Source: Actinomycetes bacterium (GTDB lineage Bacteria > Actinomycetota > Acidimicrobiia > Acidimicrobiales > Acidimicrobilacustridaceae). From it: DNA of 45,715 nucleotides. Below are positions 16,106 to 23,764 of this stretch, piece after piece (within the stretch, counting starts at the first letter, position 1; the number at the start of each line of letters is the position of its first letter). The stretch is from contig JAKOVR010000137.1 in the NCBI GenBank assembly GCA_029782025.1, positions 1-45,715 of the forward strand. The letters are read 5' to 3'. Position numbers and translations under genes: made by a program. The notes under the pieces are model-generated. The model did no database searches. It saw nothing but the letters and a program-made list of their open reading frames with translations, and was not told the DNA's origin.

Positions 16106-16924
16106 TCAGCGTCCGGGCGGGACTGCGGTGCCGGCCGTCGTGCCCGGAGGCGACGGCGAGCCGGTGGTGCCCGCTGTGCTCCCGGCCCGGGCCCGATCGG
16201 CCAGGCCGAGGAACTCGCTGATGGGCAGTTCGCCGCTGCGCCTGGCCACGACGGTGCCGCTCCGGTCGATGGCCACGAAGAAGGGGAACCCGCCGATGCC
16301 GAAGGCGTTGGCCGCCTTGCCGGCCTGGGTGTCGGCGAGCGTCTCCACCGTCCAGCCCTCCCGCACGAGCCACGCTGCTGGCGGGAAGTTGGGCCGGTCG
16401 GCGGTGGCGCTGGTGGACACCGTGACCAGCCGGACGCCGGGCGGCTTGCCGTGGGTGTCGAACTCGGCCTGGAGCAGCGGCACCTCCTTCTGGCAGTGGG
16501 GGCACCAGTGGGCCACGAACAGCACCAGGGTGGGTTGCCCGTCGCCGCCGATCCGGACCTCGCGACCGGCGAAGTCCTCGCCCGTGAGGACCGGTGCCGC
16601 CTGGCCGACGGCGGGATCCACGGCGGTGGGATCCTCGGGAGGAGCGGGAAGGGCCTGGCCGCTGACGCGGACGTCGCCGTAGACGTGTTCGCCCCGGACG
16701 ACGGTGCCCGACGGCCGCGCCTGCCCGGCCGTCGTGTCGGTGGCCGTGACCCGGACGGCCACGAGCAGGGCGAGCAGGACGACGGCGGCGAGCACGCCCC
16801 CGACGACGAAGGGCACGCGCCCCCGGCCGGTGGGCGCCGATGGCCCAGCCGCCTGGCGCCGACGCTGCTCGGCCGCCGACCGGGCGACGGCGGAGCGGGG
16901 GGTGGGTCGGGGTCGGTTACTCAT
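16106..16924 (-). CDS. TlpA-like membrane-anchored thioredoxin-fold protein
   Basis: A 272-residue protein from ATG 16924 (MSNRPRPTPRSAVA), overlapping the end of the DsbB gene by 8 bp. A charged N-terminus is followed by one membrane helix (about 37-58), an outside linker and a thioredoxin-fold domain (about 105-245). The active site is WCPHC (Cys141, Cys144) in LVLFVAHWCPHCQKEVPLL, with the cis-Pro loop FGIGGFPFFVAIDRSG. The C-terminus is a Ser/Thr/Pro/Gly tail. CPHC resembles DsbA oxidases more than reductive TlpA (CxPC), and its place directly after dsbB suggests the two form an oxidative disulfide-forming pair, DsbB reoxidising this protein. Reductive TlpA function remains an alternative. 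Confidence 0.83.
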   Translation of the reverse strand: MSNRPRPTPRSAVARSAAEQRRRQAAGPSAPTGRGRVPFVVGGVLAAVVLLALLVAVRVTATDTTAGQARPSGTVVRGEHVYGDVRVSGQALPAPPEDPTAVDPAVGQAAPVLTGEDFAGREVRIGGDGQPTLVLFVAHWCPHCQKEVPLLQAEFDTHGKPPGVRLVTVSTSATADRPNFPPAAWLVREGWTVETLADTQAGKAANAFGIGGFPFFVAIDRSGTVVARRSGELPISEFLGLADRARAGSTAGTTGSPSPPGTTAGTAVPPGR

Positions 16925-17453
16925 CGGGGGCTCCGGAGGCGAGGAGGGCCAGGACGGCGGCGAAGCCACAGGCGGCCATGAAGGGGATGGACACGAAGCC
17001 GAGCTCCCACACGTGGCGCGTGGTGCAGGGGGCCTCGAGGGTGCAGAACGTCGACGAGCTGTCGGGGTTGGCCTGGAGCCACGAGTGGTACAGGGCGACG
17101 ACGAGGCCGATGCCGGCGACGGGCATGGCGTAGGCCCGTACGGACCGGTCGCGACGGATGGCGGCGAGGCCGAGGATCACCGCCAGCGGGTACATGGCGA
17201 TCCGCTGGTACCAGCAGAGCTTGCACGGGGTGAAGTGGGCGATCTCCGAGTAGTAGAGGCTCCCGAGGGTGGCCACGGTGGCGATGGCCCAGGCCAGGGG
17301 CAGGGCCATCGGGCGCACGCCGACGAGGACCTCGGCCGCCGCCCCGTCGGGCCGTCGGGCCGCGACCTCGGTGAGGACGACCGATGCCGCGGCGATGGCG
17401 AGGGCCAGCAGGGCGAGGAGCGACAGGAAGACCGACGCGGTTTCGACAGACAT
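16917..17453 (-). CDS. dsbB: Disulfide bond formation protein DsbB
   Basis: A 178-residue membrane protein with four to five hydrophobic segments. The redox cysteines are clear: PCKLCWYQRIAMYPL (Cys77, Cys80) just before the second core helix, and FCTLEAPC (Cys137, Cys143) in the second outer loop. The Arg of CWYQRI matches the quinone-contacting Arg of DsbB. DsbB passes electrons from a DsbA-type thioredoxin protein to quinone. Many Actinomycetota use VKOR instead, so a true DsbB/BdbC type is noteworthy. It is co-transcribed with the TlpA/DsbA-like gene, and several exported proteins in the window carry cysteine pairs. Confidence 0.88.
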   Translation of the reverse strand: MSVETASVFLSLLALLALAIAAASVVLTEVAARRPDGAAAEVLVGVRPMALPLAWAIATVATLGSLYYSEIAHFTPCKLCWYQRIAMYPLAVILGLAAIRRDRSVRAYAMPVAGIGLVVALYHSWLQANPDSSSTFCTLEAPCTTRHVWELGFVSIPFMAACGFAAVLALLASGAPDE

Positions 17454-17502
17454 CGGGAGCAGAGGGGATCGACGGGGAAGGGTCGCCCGGTCGGCGAGTG
17501 CG

Positions 17503-17556
17503 ACCGGAGGACCGGAGGACCGGAGGTGCCCGACGGTAGCGGGGCGGTAGCGGGGC
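17503..17556. repeat. Short tandem repeats between dsbB and the next gene
   Basis: ACCGGAGG is repeated three times without gaps at 17503-17526, and GGTAGCGGGGC twice at 17535-17556. The repeats sit in the 106-bp gap between the hypothetical gene's stop (17560) and the dsbB start (17453), and could affect the dsbB leader. They are probably slippage products. Confidence 0.8.
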
Positions 17557-17559
17557 GGG

Positions 17560-18195
17560 TCAGCGCGGCTGGTCCACGACCACGTTCACGCCGCTGGCGT
17601 ACGGGTCGACGTCACGGACCGCGCCCGCCGCCCGCACCGAGGCGACCTCGACCACCTTCTCGTCGATCGGCACGCCGGGCCGGAGCACCACCCGCAGCGC
17701 ACCGCCGGTGTGGACCACCTCGGCGTCGGCGCCATCGGTGGGCAGGCCGTGGATCTCGAGCACCGACCGGAGAGAGCGGCGGGCGACCTTGGAGTGCCGA
17801 GCCAGCGGTGCGGCGACCGCCAGGTCGATCAGCGGCGCCACCGGACTGCCCTCGGTCGTGACCATGGTGGCGAAGTCGGCGATGGTGGAGGCCTCGATCG
17901 GCCCGGCCACGATCACCGGGACGCTCCGGCGCAGCGCGCAGCGGGCGCCGTCCTCGCCGGTCGCGGAGCGGCCGGCCGGCTCGCCGGTGCGGTGCACCAC
18001 GACGGCCACGTCCACGTTGTCCTCGTCGAGCGGGCACCGGTGCCCGCCGTTCTCCTCGCGGTCGGTGAGCCCGTAGCAGGGGAACGGCGCGCTCCCGGCT
18101 TCGTGGCAGCGGGCCACGACGTGCCCGGCGTCGAGGAGCTCGGTCTCGGTCTCGACGGCGACCCCCGGCTCGGATTCCAGCAGCAAGACCCGCAT
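17560..18195 (-). CDS. Hypothetical protein with response-regulator-receiver-like N-terminus
   Basis: A 211-residue protein (MRVLLLESEPGVAVETETEL). The start resembles the first beta strand and acidic residues of a receiver domain, but the phosphorylation Asp region is not conserved. Cys30, Cys40 (APFPCYGLTDRE), Cys54 (GGHRCPLDEDNVDVAVVV) and Cys86 (DGARCALRRSVPVIVAG) are spaced like a possible metal or redox site. The C-terminal part (ARRSLRSVLEIHGLPTDGAD onward) looks like a separate alpha/beta domain. I recall similar actinobacterial hypotheticals with the RCHEPG...FPC...CPL pattern but no known function. It is divergent from the multicopper oxidase with 275 bp between, containing a DosR-box-like palindrome, so it may belong to the same regulon. 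Confidence 0.6.
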   Translation of the reverse strand: MRVLLLESEPGVAVETETELLDAGHVVARCHEAGSAPFPCYGLTDREENGGHRCPLDEDNVDVAVVVHRTGEPAGRSATGEDGARCALRRSVPVIVAGPIEASTIADFATMVTTEGSPVAPLIDLAVAAPLARHSKVARRSLRSVLEIHGLPTDGADAEVVHTGGALRVVLRPGVPIDEKVVEVASVRAAGAVRDVDPYASGVNVVVDQPR

Positions 18196-18323
18196 GGCGG
18201 TTCCCCTCTCGATGGTGCGCTCGGTGCCGGGTGCCGTCAGGAGGACCCACCGGCTGCACCGACGCTCGTCCTGCCACCGTGACGCGCCGCGCGGACCGGG
18301 GACAGGGCGATGAAGCCGGAATC

Positions 18324-18343
18324 ATCGGGACCAAAGTCCCTTC
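18324..18343. promoter_or_regulatory. DosR/DevR-box-like operator upstream of the multicopper oxidase
   Basis: The core GGGACCAAAGTCCC (18327-18340) differs from the DosR core GGGACTNNAGTCCC at one position and is a perfect 5+5 inverted repeat; flanks match poorly (15 of 20 positions over the full site). It lies between divergent genes, about 130 bp from each start codon and about 65 bp upstream of a TATCGT (18399-18404) that may be the -10 of the oxidase gene. A DevR-like regulator is encoded about 6 kb away. Confidence 0.55.
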
Positions 18344-18470
18344 CTCGGAGTGTCCGGCTGCCCTGCCCATCTGCCAATGTGATGGCGAGGATGGTCCGTA
18401 TCGTCGCCTGCGACAACCCCCGTCGCGGCCGTCCTTCCCTTCCCCACCCCCTGAGCACCCAGGAGCGTCC

Positions 18471-20003
18471 ATGACCACGTTGAGTCCGAAGCCAAACGGC
18501 GGCGAGCCCGGCGGCGATCGCAGCCCGCTGAGCATCTTCGCCGCCCTCGCGGCCACCGGGGCCTTCCTCGTCGCCGCCCTCGCCGTGGTCATCACGGTGG
18601 TCAAGGATCCCGGGGTGGGCGGCGGATCGGTGAAGACCGCCGCCGGCTCCTCGGTGTCGGTGACGATGACCGAGTTCAAGATCGCGCCGGCCGTGATCAC
18701 GGTCCCGCCCGGGCCGGTCAAGCTCGTGGTGGCCAACGCCGGCACCCAGGTCCACAACCTGCAGGTCAAGGGGGTCAACAAGGCGACGTCCAACATCGCC
18801 GCCGCCGCCTCCGAGACGCTGGACCTCGGCGACGTGAAGGCCGGCACCTACGAGGTGATCTGCACCATCCCGGGGCACGCCGATTCGGGGATGAAGGCCA
18901 CGCTGAAGGTGGAGGAGGGGGCGACGGCATCGGCTGCGGCCGCAAGCGAGCCCAGCGCCGGCCACACCACCGACACCGCCCTGCCCGCCGACTCCGACCA
19001 GCAGATGATCGACGGCGCCAACGCCTACGTGAAGGCCGTCGTGGGGTCGCTCACCGAGGGCAAGCCCAACCCGACCTCCAACGGCGGCAAGGGCGCGCAG
19101 GGTGTGGCCACCAAGGGCCGCGGCAACCAGAAGATGGAGGCCAAGGTCCTCCCCGACGGCACCAAGGAGTTCGACCTCGAGGCCAAGATCATCGATTGGG
19201 AGACCGAGCCCGGCAAGACGGTCAAGGCCTGGGCCTACAACGAGCAGGTCCCCGGCCCCTGGATCCGGGTCGAGCCCGGTGACAAGGTCAAGGTCGTCCT
19301 CAAGAACAGCCTCCCCATCGGCACCGACATCCACTTCCACGGCGTCAGCACGCCGTTCAAGTCCGACGGTGTCGCCCCGATCACCCAGGACATGGTCAAG
19401 TCCGGCGCGACGTACAACTACGAGTTCACGGCCCCGAACCGGTCCGAGCTCGGCATGTACCACGCCCACAACCACGGGCACGTGTCCATCGTGAACGGCC
19501 TCTTCGCCATCTTCCAGGTCGGCGACGTCCCGCTGCCCACCGGACGCACCATCACCGGTGTCACCGTGCCCAACAACCTCAAGCCCCAGCAGGAGTTGGC
19601 GATGGTGGTCAACGACGCCGGCGTGATCGGCCTGAGCCTCAACGGCAAGGCCTTCCCCGCCACCGACCCGATCATCACCAGCGAAGGCGATTGGACCGAG
19701 CTCCACTACTACAACGAGGGTCTGGTGGCGCACCCGATGCACCTCCACCACATCCCCCAGTTGGTGGTGGCCAAGGACGGCATCCCGCTCGACTCGCCGT
19801 ACTGGATGGACACCCTCAACGTGGCCCCTGGTGAGCGCTACACCGTGCTGGTGCAGAGCCGGCGGGACGACATCGACCTGTCGAACCCGGCCAAGCCCGG
19901 CCCCGGCATCTGGGCCTTCCACTGCCACATCCTGAACCACGCCGAGAACGACAAGGGTCTGTTCGGCATGGTCACGGCCTGGGTGGTGCTGCCCAAGGCC
20001 TGA
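18471..20003 (+). CDS. Multicopper oxidase with N-terminal cupredoxin domain
   Basis: A 510-residue exported protein from ATG 18471 (AGGAG 5 nt upstream). One N-terminal membrane helix (about 19-44) is followed by a plastocyanin-like domain (about 60-147) with a full type 1 copper set: His95, Cys131, His136, Met141. After a linker, two further cupredoxin domains carry all four multicopper motifs: HFHG (His288, His290), HAHNHGH (331-337), HPMHLHH (421-427) and HCHILNH (484-490). These predict a trinuclear cluster and a type 1 site, hence laccase-type oxidation with reduction of O2 to water. The expected axial Met, 10 residues after Cys485, is missing; Met500 is 15 away. HCHxxxH argues against NirK nitrite reductase. 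The fused cupredoxin probably feeds electrons. A terminator-like hairpin follows. Confidence 0.85.
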   Translation: MTTLSPKPNGGEPGGDRSPLSIFAALAATGAFLVAALAVVITVVKDPGVGGGSVKTAAGSSVSVTMTEFKIAPAVITVPPGPVKLVVANAGTQVHNLQVKGVNKATSNIAAAASETLDLGDVKAGTYEVICTIPGHADSGMKATLKVEEGATASAAAASEPSAGHTTDTALPADSDQQMIDGANAYVKAVVGSLTEGKPNPTSNGGKGAQGVATKGRGNQKMEAKVLPDGTKEFDLEAKIIDWETEPGKTVKAWAYNEQVPGPWIRVEPGDKVKVVLKNSLPIGTDIHFHGVSTPFKSDGVAPITQDMVKSGATYNYEFTAPNRSELGMYHAHNHGHVSIVNGLFAIFQVGDVPLPTGRTITGVTVPNNLKPQQELAMVVNDAGVIGLSLNGKAFPATDPIITSEGDWTELHYYNEGLVAHPMHLHHIPQLVVAKDGIPLDSPYWMDTLNVAPGERYTVLVQSRRDDIDLSNPAKPGPGIWAFHCHILNHAENDKGLFGMVTAWVVLPKA

Positions 20004-20029
20004 GCCTGCGGTCCCTCCGGACCTGGCCC

Positions 20030-20074
20030 GACGGGCGTGCCGCGGTGAGGTGTCTCCACCGCGGCACGCCCGTC
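20030..20074 (+). terminator. Strong hairpin after the multicopper oxidase gene
   Basis: Positions 20030-20047 and 20057-20074 are perfect 18-nt complementary arms around a 9-nt loop, starting 26 nt after the oxidase stop. There is no T-run, so it would be an I-shaped actinobacterial terminator. Confidence 0.75.
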
Positions 20075-20172
20075 GCCGCGCCCGGCCGTGCCGCCTGGCA
20101 CAGCGGCCTTGGTCGGGTCATCGCAGCCCCATCACAGGTCGCTAACAGCTGCCACCGAACATCAGAGGTGTC

Positions 20173-20190
20173 GACCCGAACCGTCGGGTC
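20173..20190. promoter_or_regulatory. Inverted repeat before the secreted helical protein gene
   Basis: GACCCGA-ACCG-TCGGGTC (7-bp arms, 4-nt spacer) lies 21 nt before the start codon at 20212, between the hairpin at 20030-20074 and an AAAGGA ribosome site. It could be an operator or a leader hairpin. Confidence 0.45.
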
Positions 20191-20211
20191 AGCCACGAAA
20201 GGACACCTCCC

Positions 20212-20697
20212 ATGCGCAAGCTCCTCGCCTCCACCGCCGTCGGCCTCACCCTCTTCTCCGGTTCGATGGCCGTCCTCGGATCGGCGGCCAACGCCCAGGG
20301 CAACGATCCCTCGGCCCAGACGCAGACCGCCCGTCCCGGTCAGGATCACGGCGGCGGCCAGCACCACAAGCGACGGCACCAGCTCCTGCAGGCCATCGTC
20401 AAGACGTCGGCCGACACGATCGGCATCGACAGCAAGACCCTCGTGACCGAGCTCCGGTCCGGCAGCTCGATCGCCCAGGTGGCCCGGAACCACGGGGTCG
20501 AGCCCCAGAAGGTGGTCGATGCCCTGGTGGCCAAGGGCAACGAGCGCATCGACAAGGCCGTCGCCGACGGCAAGCTCGATGCCGACCGCGCCGCCCAGCT
20601 CAAGGCCAAGCTCCCCGGCATGGCCGAGAAGGCGGTGAACCACCAGGTGAAGCCCCGCGCCAACGGCCAGGGCCAGGGTCAGCCCCAGGGCAAGTGA
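20212..20697 (+). CDS. Secreted helical protein of unknown function
   Basis: A 161-residue protein with a Sec signal (MRKLLASTAVGLTLFSGSMA, cut probably after ANA at about residue 28) and AAAGGA upstream of the ATG. The mature part has a His/Lys/Arg-rich stretch (GGGQHHKRRHQLLQ) and a helical core: VKTSADTIGIDSKTLVTELR, SGSSIAQVARNHGVEPQKVV, then GNERIDKAVADGKLDADRAA. The pattern G-x-S-I-A-x-V-A-x-x-x-G-V followed by A-x-x-x-G-x-(L/I)-(D/T) is common in exported actinobacterial proteins of unknown role. The His-rich start could bind metal, which would fit its place between a copper oxidase and a P-type ATPase; this is inference. A hairpin at 20738-20755 follows. Confidence 0.75.
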   Translation: MRKLLASTAVGLTLFSGSMAVLGSAANAQGNDPSAQTQTARPGQDHGGGQHHKRRHQLLQAIVKTSADTIGIDSKTLVTELRSGSSIAQVARNHGVEPQKVVDALVAKGNERIDKAVADGKLDADRAAQLKAKLPGMAEKAVNHQVKPRANGQGQGQPQGK

Positions 20698-20737
20698 ACC
20701 AGCCGGGCGGTCCGGGCTCCGGCCCGGGCCGCCTGGT

Positions 20738-20755
20738 CCGGGCGGCTCCGCCCGG
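20738..20755. terminator. Hairpin between convergent genes
   Basis: CCGGGCGG-CT-CCGCCCGG forms an 8-bp perfect stem in the 131-bp gap between the secreted protein gene and the zinc-ribbon gene, whose ends converge. It can serve as a bidirectional terminator. The rest of the gap is GC-rich with no gene. Confidence 0.6.
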
Positions 20756-20828
20756 ATGAGCGATCAGGACGGCCGAGGCCGGTGCGCACCGTCGGTGCCC
20801 ACCCCTCGGCCGTTCGGCGCGCCCGAGG

Positions 20829-21083
20829 TCAGACGCGGGGGCGGGCCCGGCCGATCGTGCGCACGAAGCGCTCGGGGCGACCCTCCTCCAGCGGGACGGC
20901 TTCGATCGATCCCCGGTCGTGGTCCGACACGAGGCGGACCTGGCCGCCCGACAACGTGAAGGTGGCGAGGCAGGTCTCACAGCTCCCGACCAGCGTGGTG
21001 TCCGCATCGCCGAGCACGATCGACGAGAACTCGACGGTCCCGTCGGGGCAGCTGCTGTTCGTGCAGGGCATCGTGATCTTCAT
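20829..21083 (-). CDS. Small zinc-ribbon-like protein
   Basis: An 84-residue protein from ATG 21083 (MKITMPCTNSSCPDGTVEFS) with a GGGGA purine tract 5 nt upstream. Four cysteines occur as C-x4-C (Cys7, Cys12) and C-x2-C (in GSCETCLATFTLSGG), enough for a zinc ribbon. The C-terminal half is basic (RPERFVRTIGRARPRV). Such small ribbons often bind nucleic acid or act as protein adaptors; there is no family name I can give. It diverges from the P-type ATPase with 202 bp between starts. The frame is open upstream to 21392, but that part overlaps the ATPase gene and looks non-coding. Confidence 0.65.
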   Translation of the reverse strand: MKITMPCTNSSCPDGTVEFSSIVLGDADTTLVGSCETCLATFTLSGGQVRLVSDHDRGSIEAVPLEEGRPERFVRTIGRARPRV

Positions 21084-21285
21084 CGGTCCCCCTGGACCCT
21101 GCGACCCCGTGGTCGCAGCTGCGTCGGGCCGCCTCGGCCTCCCCGACATTGGAGCACAGTTCTCTTCGGCGGAAAAGCACAACCTGGGTCGAATGGCCCA
21201 TACCGGATCCAGGTCGCTGCCATGACAAGCGACCCCATCCTTCAGGCGCCGTGGGCCGCCGGCCGCGGCGGTCATACTGTCGCCC

Positions 21286-23718
21286 GTGGAGACGCCAGGC
21301 CCCTCGACCACGCGACCTGCCCCCCACCCGACGGCCCTCGACGGGCTGTCGGAAGCGGAGGTCGCCGGCCGTCGGGCCAAGGGCCTCACCAACGACGTCC
21401 CGGCGCCGACCAGCCGGAGCTACGGCGCCATCGTGCGGGCCAACGTCTTCACCCGCTTCAACGCCCTCCTCGGCGCGCTCCTCGTCGCCATCATCGCCGT
21501 CCGCGAGTACAAGGACGCCCTGTTCGGCATCGTCCTCGTCCTGAACGCCCTCATCGGGATCATCCAGGAGGTGCGGGCCAAGCACACCCTCGACCGGCTC
21601 ACGCTGATGTCGGCGCCGGTGGCCACGGTGCGTCGGGCGGGGACCACCGCCCGCATCCCGATCGCGGAGCTCGTCCTCGACGACGTCATCGAGCTGGCAC
21701 CGGGCGACCAGATCGCCGTCGACGGCGAGATCCTGCACCACGCCGGGCTGGAGGTCGACGAGTCGCTGCTCACGGGCGAGGCCGATCCGGTGGTGAAGAC
21801 CAACGGCGACCAGGTGTTGTCCGGCAGCTTCGTGGCCGCCGGCAGCGGGGTGTTCCGGGCCACCAAGGTCGGGACCCACACCTACGCCTATCGGCTCCGG
21901 GAGGACGCCGCCCGCTTCACCCTGGTGAAGTCGGAGCTGCGTGACGGCATCAACGCCATCCTCAAGGTCGTCACCGCGCTGCTCGTCCCGACGGCCGTGC
22001 TGCTCGTGTACACCCAGTTCCGCAACAACGCCGATCTGACGCTGGCCGTGCAGAGCTCGGTGGCCGGGCTGGTGGCCATGGTGCCCGAGGGCCTGGTGCT
22101 GCTCACCTCGGCCGCGCTGGCCATCGGCGTCCTGCGTCTCGGCCGGAAGAACGTCCTCACCCAGGAGCTGGCCGCCATCGAGGGACTGGCCCGGGTCGAC
22201 ACCCTCTGTGTCGACAAGACCGGCACCCTCACCGAGGGCAAGCTTGTGCTCCACGCCCTCGAGCCCTTCCCCGACCACCTGGAGGAGCGCTGCCGGGAGG
22301 TGCTGGCCGCCATGGGCGCGGCGGACCCCAACCCCAACGGGTCGATGCAGGCGATCATCGACGCCTACCCCGACGGGCCCGACGACCCGGTGTGGGACGC
22401 GGCCGACGCCGTCCCGTTCAGCTCGGCCCGCAAGTGGAGCGCCACCACCTTCGCCATGGAGGGGAGCTGGGTGCTCGGTGCGCCCGACGTGATGGTGGCC
22501 AACGTCGCGGCCGACGTCGCTCCGGTGGTGGCCGAGCGCGTCCACCGCCACGCCGCCACCGGCCGCCGGGTCCTGCTGCTCGCCGCCGCCCCTGCCGGCC
22601 TCGACAACGAGCGCCTCCCCGAGGGCCTGATCCCCGTGACGCTCGTGGTGTTGGAAGAGAAGGTCCGCGACGACGCGGCCGACACGGTCGCCTACTTCCT
22701 CCGCCAGGACGTGTCGATCAAGGTGATCTCCGGGGACAACCCCGTCACCGTCGGTGCCGTCGCCGCCCGCTGCGGCATCCCGGGGGCCGACGAGCCCCTC
22801 GACGCCCGCGACCTCCCCGAGGACCTCGAGGCGCTGGCCGAGGTGATGGACAACTTCTCGGTGTTCGGTCGGGTCACCCCCCATCAGAAGCGCTCGATGG
22901 TGCACGCGCTCCAGTCCCGTGGGCACGAGGTGGCGATGACCGGCGACGGGGTCAACGACACCCTCGCCCTCAAGGACGCCGAGATCGGCATCGCCATGGG
23001 CTCGGGATCGCCGGCGGCGCGGGCGGTGGCCCGGTTCGTGCTCCTCGACAACGCCTTCTCCGTGTTCCCGTCGGTCGTGGCCGAGGGGCGACGCGTCATC
23101 GCCAACGTCGAGCGCGTCGCCAACCTGTTCGTCACCAAGACGATCTACGCCATGCTCCTCGCCATCACCGTGGGGATCACCGGTGACGTCTACCCGTTCC
23201 TCCCCCGGCACCTCACCATCATCAGCACCCTCACCATCGGGGTGCCGGCCTTCCTCCTGGCCCTCGCTCCCAACTCCCGCCGGGCCACCCACGGCTTCCT
23301 GGTCCGGGTGCTGCGCTTCACCATCCCCGCCGGCATCGTGTGCGGCGCGACCACACTGACCACGTTCGTGCTCGCCCGCCGCGTCGACGGCGTCTCCGTC
23401 GACGAGGCCCGCACCGCCTCGCTCGTCGTGCTGTTCGTCGTCGCGATGTGGGTGCTGTCGATCCTCTGCCGGCCCCTGGTCTGGTGGCGCATCGTGTTGA
23501 TCGTGACGATGGTGGCGGGGTTCGTGCTGGTCTTCACCGTCAAGGGCCTGACCCGCTACTTCGAGATCGCCACCCCGCACGCCGACTCGCTCACCTACGT
23601 AGTGGTCGCCGCCGTCACCGGCGCCGCTGTCCTCGAGGGGCTCTGGCACCTGTCGGGGCTCATCGACAAGCGGTGGGGGATCGGCGAGGTCGTCGCCGGC
23701 TGGGGCAAGGGCGAGTAG
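21286..23718 (+). CDS. P-type cation ATPase, CtpE-like
   Basis: An 810-residue protein from GTG 21286. All P-type ATPase parts are present: actuator loop LTGEADPVVK, membrane motif MVPEGLVLLT (Pro267-Glu268-Gly269-Leu270), phosphorylation motif DKTGTLTEGK (Asp310), KWSATTF for nucleotide binding and TGDGVNDTLALKDA (about 553). About ten hydrophobic segments are visible and there is no N-terminal heavy-metal domain. The PEGL motif without CPx rules out a Cu/Zn/Cd exporter. It fits the CtpE group, which in mycobacteria is linked to Ca2+ uptake (recalled knowledge). CATACT lies 7 nt before the GTG, suggesting a leaderless transcript. Neighbouring DevR/DevS genes recall mycobacterial DosR regulons, which include a P-type ATPase (CtpF, a different subgroup). 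Confidence 0.87.
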   Translation: METPGPSTTRPAPHPTALDGLSEAEVAGRRAKGLTNDVPAPTSRSYGAIVRANVFTRFNALLGALLVAIIAVREYKDALFGIVLVLNALIGIIQEVRAKHTLDRLTLMSAPVATVRRAGTTARIPIAELVLDDVIELAPGDQIAVDGEILHHAGLEVDESLLTGEADPVVKTNGDQVLSGSFVAAGSGVFRATKVGTHTYAYRLREDAARFTLVKSELRDGINAILKVVTALLVPTAVLLVYTQFRNNADLTLAVQSSVAGLVAMVPEGLVLLTSAALAIGVLRLGRKNVLTQELAAIEGLARVDTLCVDKTGTLTEGKLVLHALEPFPDHLEERCREVLAAMGAADPNPNGSMQAIIDAYPDGPDDPVWDAADAVPFSSARKWSATTFAMEGSWVLGAPDVMVANVAADVAPVVAERVHRHAATGRRVLLLAAAPAGLDNERLPEGLIPVTLVVLEEKVRDDAADTVAYFLRQDVSIKVISGDNPVTVGAVAARCGIPGADEPLDARDLPEDLEALAEVMDNFSVFGRVTPHQKRSMVHALQSRGHEVAMTGDGVNDTLALKDAEIGIAMGSGSPAARAVARFVLLDNAFSVFPSVVAEGRRVIANVERVANLFVTKTIYAMLLAITVGITGDVYPFLPRHLTIISTLTIGVPAFLLALAPNSRRATHGFLVRVLRFTIPAGIVCGATTLTTFVLARRVDGVSVDEARTASLVVLFVVAMWVLSILCRPLVWWRIVLIVTMVAGFVLVFTVKGLTRYFEIATPHADSLTYVVVAAVTGAAVLEGLWHLSGLIDKRWGIGEVVAGWGKGE

Positions 23719-23764
23719 CCGGTCGTCCCCGGCGGGGCCCAGCGGGGCTTACCGCCGACCGGGA

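Noticed and set aside
18471..20003. Annotation as copper nitrite reductase NirK.
   Set aside because: HFHG, HAHNHGH, HPMHLHH and HCHILNH form the four-motif set of a trinuclear multicopper oxidase; NirK lacks the HCHxxxH arrangement.
21186..21199. GGGTCGAATGGCCC upstream of the P-type ATPase as a third DosR box.
   Set aside because: Only 11 of the 20 consensus positions match and the inner arm bases are not complementary in the DosR pattern; too weak without a matrix scan.
20977..23649. Very long open frame antisense to the P-type ATPase (and similar long frames opposite 8-10 kb, 28-30.8 kb, 38.9-41.6 kb).
   Set aside because: Composition is Gly/His/Asp/Arg/Val low complexity, mirroring GC-rich third positions of the real genes; no family pattern.
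21286..23718. Heavy-metal (CopA/ZntA-type) P-type ATPase.
   Set aside because: No CPC/CPH membrane motif and no N-terminal metal domain; membrane motif is PEGL.
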